Below are positions 14,359 through 16,347 of a DNA stretch of 16,347 bases, piece after piece. This DNA comes from an uncultured Spartobacteria bacterium (GTDB lineage: Bacteria > Verrucomicrobiota > Verrucomicrobiia > Chthoniobacterales > JAATET01). How positions within the stretch are numbered: the first letter of the stretch is position 1; each line of letters opens with the position of its first letter. The stretch is from positions 1-16,347 of the forward strand of contig CALGTD010000017.1 of the NCBI GenBank assembly GCA_937901895.1, given 5' to 3'. Made by a program: the position numbers and the translations under genes. The notes under the pieces are model-generated. The model did not search any database and was not told the origin of the DNA. It saw only the letters and a list, made by a program, of their open reading frames with translations.

Positions 14359-16347
14359 ATGAAAGTTCCCTCCATCCTCCGAATCGTCGGCTGGCTTTTC
14401 GTCGTCCTCGCCGGCGCCGGCAGCCTCGCGGTGCTCGCGCTCTCGCGAGGAGAGCCCGTGAACGCGCTATGGCTGGTGGTCGCGTCGGTGTGCGTGTTCA
14501 TGGTCGCCTACCGGTTCCATTCCGCGTGGCTGATGGCGAAGGTTCTCACGCTCGACGAAATGCGGGCGACCCCGGCCGAGGTGAAGGAGGATGGAAAGGA
14601 TTTCGTGCGCACGAATCGCTGGGTGGTCTTCGGTCACCATTTTGCGGCGATTGCAGGTCCGGGGCCGTTGGTGGGACCCGTGCTTGCGGCGCAGTTCGGC
14701 TATCTGCCGGGGACGCTGTGGATCTTGATCGGAGCGACCCTGGGTGGCGCCGTGCACGATTGCATCGTGCTTTTCTGCTCGGTGCGACGGGGAGGGCGCT
14801 CGCTCGGAGAGATGGTGCGGGCGGAAGTTGGTGCGCTGGCGGGAACGGTGGCGCAAATCAGCATTCTCGCGATCCTTGTGATCCTGCTGGCCGTTCTGTC
14901 GCTGGTCGTGGTGCGTGCGCTCGCGGAGAGCTCCTGGGGGTTGTTCACGATTCTCGCAACGATCCCGATTGCGATGGCGATGGGGGTGGGAATGCAATAT
15001 CGCCTTGCGCCGATCGGCTTGATCTCGGTGCTCGGCGTGGTGGGATTGTTGCTCGCAGTCGTTGGCGGCCAGTGGATCAAAGGCACGCCGCTCGATGAGT
15101 GGTTGCATGTCGCAGACACGAACCTCGCGATCGGAGTGATGATCTACGGGCTGCTCGCATCCGTGCTGCCGGTCTGGCTGCTGCTCGCGCCGCGCGACTA
15201 TCTCAGCACATTCATGAAGATTGGCGCCGTGGCGCTGCTCGGCATCGCGATTGTTGTGATCGCGCCACCGCTGCACATGCCTCCGCTCACGCAGTTCATC
15301 GATGGCAGCGGACCGGTTTTTGCGGGAGCGGTGTTTCCGTTTTGCTTTATCACGATTGCCTGTGCGGCCGTGTCCGGCTTTCACGCGCTGATTTCCTCCG
15401 GCACGACGTCGAAACTTCTCGCGCGGGAAAAGGACATCCGGCTCGTCGGCTACGGCGCGATGGTCGTCGAAATGCTCGTTGGAATCATGGCGCTCATCGC
15501 GGCGTCCGTGATGCCGCCGGGCGAATATTTTGCGATCAACATGAAGGGCGAGCCCGCCGCCGTGGTCCAGAAGATCAACGATCTCGGGTTCCCCGTCACC
15601 ACCACGCAGATGGAGGAACTCGCGTCGAAGGTGGGTGAGGAAAGTGTCATCGGTCGCACGGGTGGCGCGCCGACGTTTGCCGTGGGAATGGCGCTCATGT
15701 TCGCGCGCGTGGCAAACAGCCCGACCGCCATCGCGCTATGGTATCACTTCGCGATCATGTTCGAGGCGTTGTTCATTCTCACAACGATCGACGCAGGGAC
15801 GCGGGTGGGGCGGTTTTTGGTGCAGGATCTTCTCGGATATGTCTGGAAACCGTTGGGTCGCACGGACTCGGCGCTGGGTGCGTGGACGGCGAGCATTCTC
15901 TTCGTCAGTGCGTGGGGCTGGTTCCTTTACCAAGGGTGCATCGACCCGCTTGGAGGCATCAATTCGCTCTGGCCGATCTTTGGTATCGCCAACCAGCTGC
16001 TCGCGGTGATCGCCCTCTCACTCGGCACGGTCGTGCTCCTGAAAATGGGCCGCGTGCGCTATCTCTGGGTTCCGATCCTGCCGCTCGCATGGCTCATCGT
16101 CGTGACGATGACCGCCGGCGTGCAGAAGATTTTTGCCGCTGATCCGCGACTCGGTTTTCTCAGCGCCGCGCGGGGTTACGAGGCGCGCATTGCCGCTGGC
16201 GGAACTCCGGAGGAAATCGTCCAGTGGAGCCAGCTCCTTTTCAACAATCGCGTCGACGCAGCGGTGACCGGCGCGTTTCTCGTGCTGGTGCTTCTCGTCG
16301 TCGCTTCGAGCGCATGGGTATGCGTGCAAATTCTCACCGGCCGCCGC
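14359..16347 (+). CDS. cstA: CstA/BtsT-family carbon starvation transporter (3' end outside window)
   Basis: The frame is open for 663 codons from the ATG at 14359 to the window edge. Family signatures are GHHFAAIAGPGPLVGP (92-107), FGYLPGTLWILIGATLGGAVHD (113-134), LLLAPRDYLSTFMKIG, VSGFHALISSGTTSKLL and the C-terminal LFNNRVDAAVTGAFL. The many hydrophobic helices fit the polytopic inner-membrane CstA family; E. coli CstA and BtsT are about 700-716 residues, so only a short tail is missing. Characterised E. coli members take up pyruvate (BtsT as a proton symporter), and CstA is also linked to peptide use in starvation. The exact substrate here cannot be told from sequence. No Shine-Dalgarno precedes the ATG. 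It is divergent from the CotH genes; any downstream cstA partner lies outside the window. Confidence 0.93.
   Translation, partial: MKVPSILRIVGWLFVVLAGAGSLAVLALSRGEPVNALWLVVASVCVFMVAYRFHSAWLMAKVLTLDEMRATPAEVKEDGKDFVRTNRWVVFGHHFAAIAGPGPLVGPVLAAQFGYLPGTLWILIGATLGGAVHDCIVLFCSVRRGGRSLGEMVRAEVGALAGTVAQISILAILVILLAVLSLVVVRALAESSWGLFTILATIPIAMAMGVGMQYRLAPIGLISVLGVVGLLLAVVGGQWIKGTPLDEWLHVADTNLAIGVMIYGLLASVLPVWLLLAPRDYLSTFMKIGAVALLGIAIVVIAPPLHMPPLTQFIDGSGPVFAGAVFPFCFITIACAAVSGFHALISSGTTSKLLAREKDIRLVGYGAMVVEMLVGIMALIAASVMPPGEYFAINMKGEPAAVVQKINDLGFPVTTTQMEELASKVGEESVIGRTGGAPTFAVGMALMFARVANSPTAIALWYHFAIMFEALFILTTIDAGTRVGRFLVQDLLGYVWKPLGRTDSALGAWTASILFVSAWGWFLYQGCIDPLGGINSLWPIFGIANQLLAVIALSLGTVVLLKMGRVRYLWVPILPLAWLIVVTMTAGVQKIFAADPRLGFLSAARGYEARIAAGGTPEEIVQWSQLLFNNRVDAAVTGAFLVLVLLVVASSAWVCVQILTGRR

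Overview
The window looks like a GC-rich chromosome of the Verrucomicrobiota (PVC group). This is inferred from three things: large secreted proteins that combine lamin-tail and CotH-kinase modules and carry a C-terminal Asp-rich motif (DPDxDGRSNWLEYAQGTxP) followed by a 'Y.(I/L)E.S.DLV.W' segment; a tyrosine integrase with the GNS...HY ending; and genes that mostly lack a clear Shine-Dalgarno sequence. No marker gene proves the assignment.

Left part (1-3152): the right end of an integrated element. Two ribbon-helix-helix (RHH) DNA-binding proteins are divergently transcribed around a near-perfect 23-bp palindrome (328-350), which overlaps the probable promoter of the leftward gene. Rightwards, the second RHH gene heads a tight run of four genes: RHH, a GYF_2-domain membrane protein, an unknown 115-residue protein and a tyrosine recombinase. 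The recombinase gene ends 13 bases from the 3' end of an oppositely oriented tRNA-Ser(GCU), the classic layout of an integrase beside its tRNA attachment site. The other end of the element is not in the window and should lie to the left. A leftward open frame runs off the left edge just behind the first RHH gene.

Middle part (3166-5877, minus strand): tRNA-Ser with a good sigma70-type promoter, then cydB and cydA, encoding both main subunits of a cytochrome bd quinol oxidase of the long Q-loop type. They are separated by 2 bases and are surely co-transcribed as cydAB.

Right part (6075-14107, minus strand): two tandem paralogous genes for secreted proteins of about 1,325 residues. Each has a signal peptide, an N-terminal lamin-tail domain, a beta-rich region, a CotH-type kinase fold, two further lamin-tail-like domains and a calcium-motif tail. 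They are separated by a terminator that overlaps the stop codon of the upstream copy, and by a probable separate promoter for the downstream copy. At the right edge (14359 onward, plus strand) is a CstA/BtsT-family carbon-starvation (pyruvate/peptide) transporter gene that lacks only its last codons.

No stretch over 300 bases is without a gene. The longest gaps are 14108-14358 (251 bases) and 5878-6074 (197 bases). No CRISPR array, insertion sequence or rRNA was seen.
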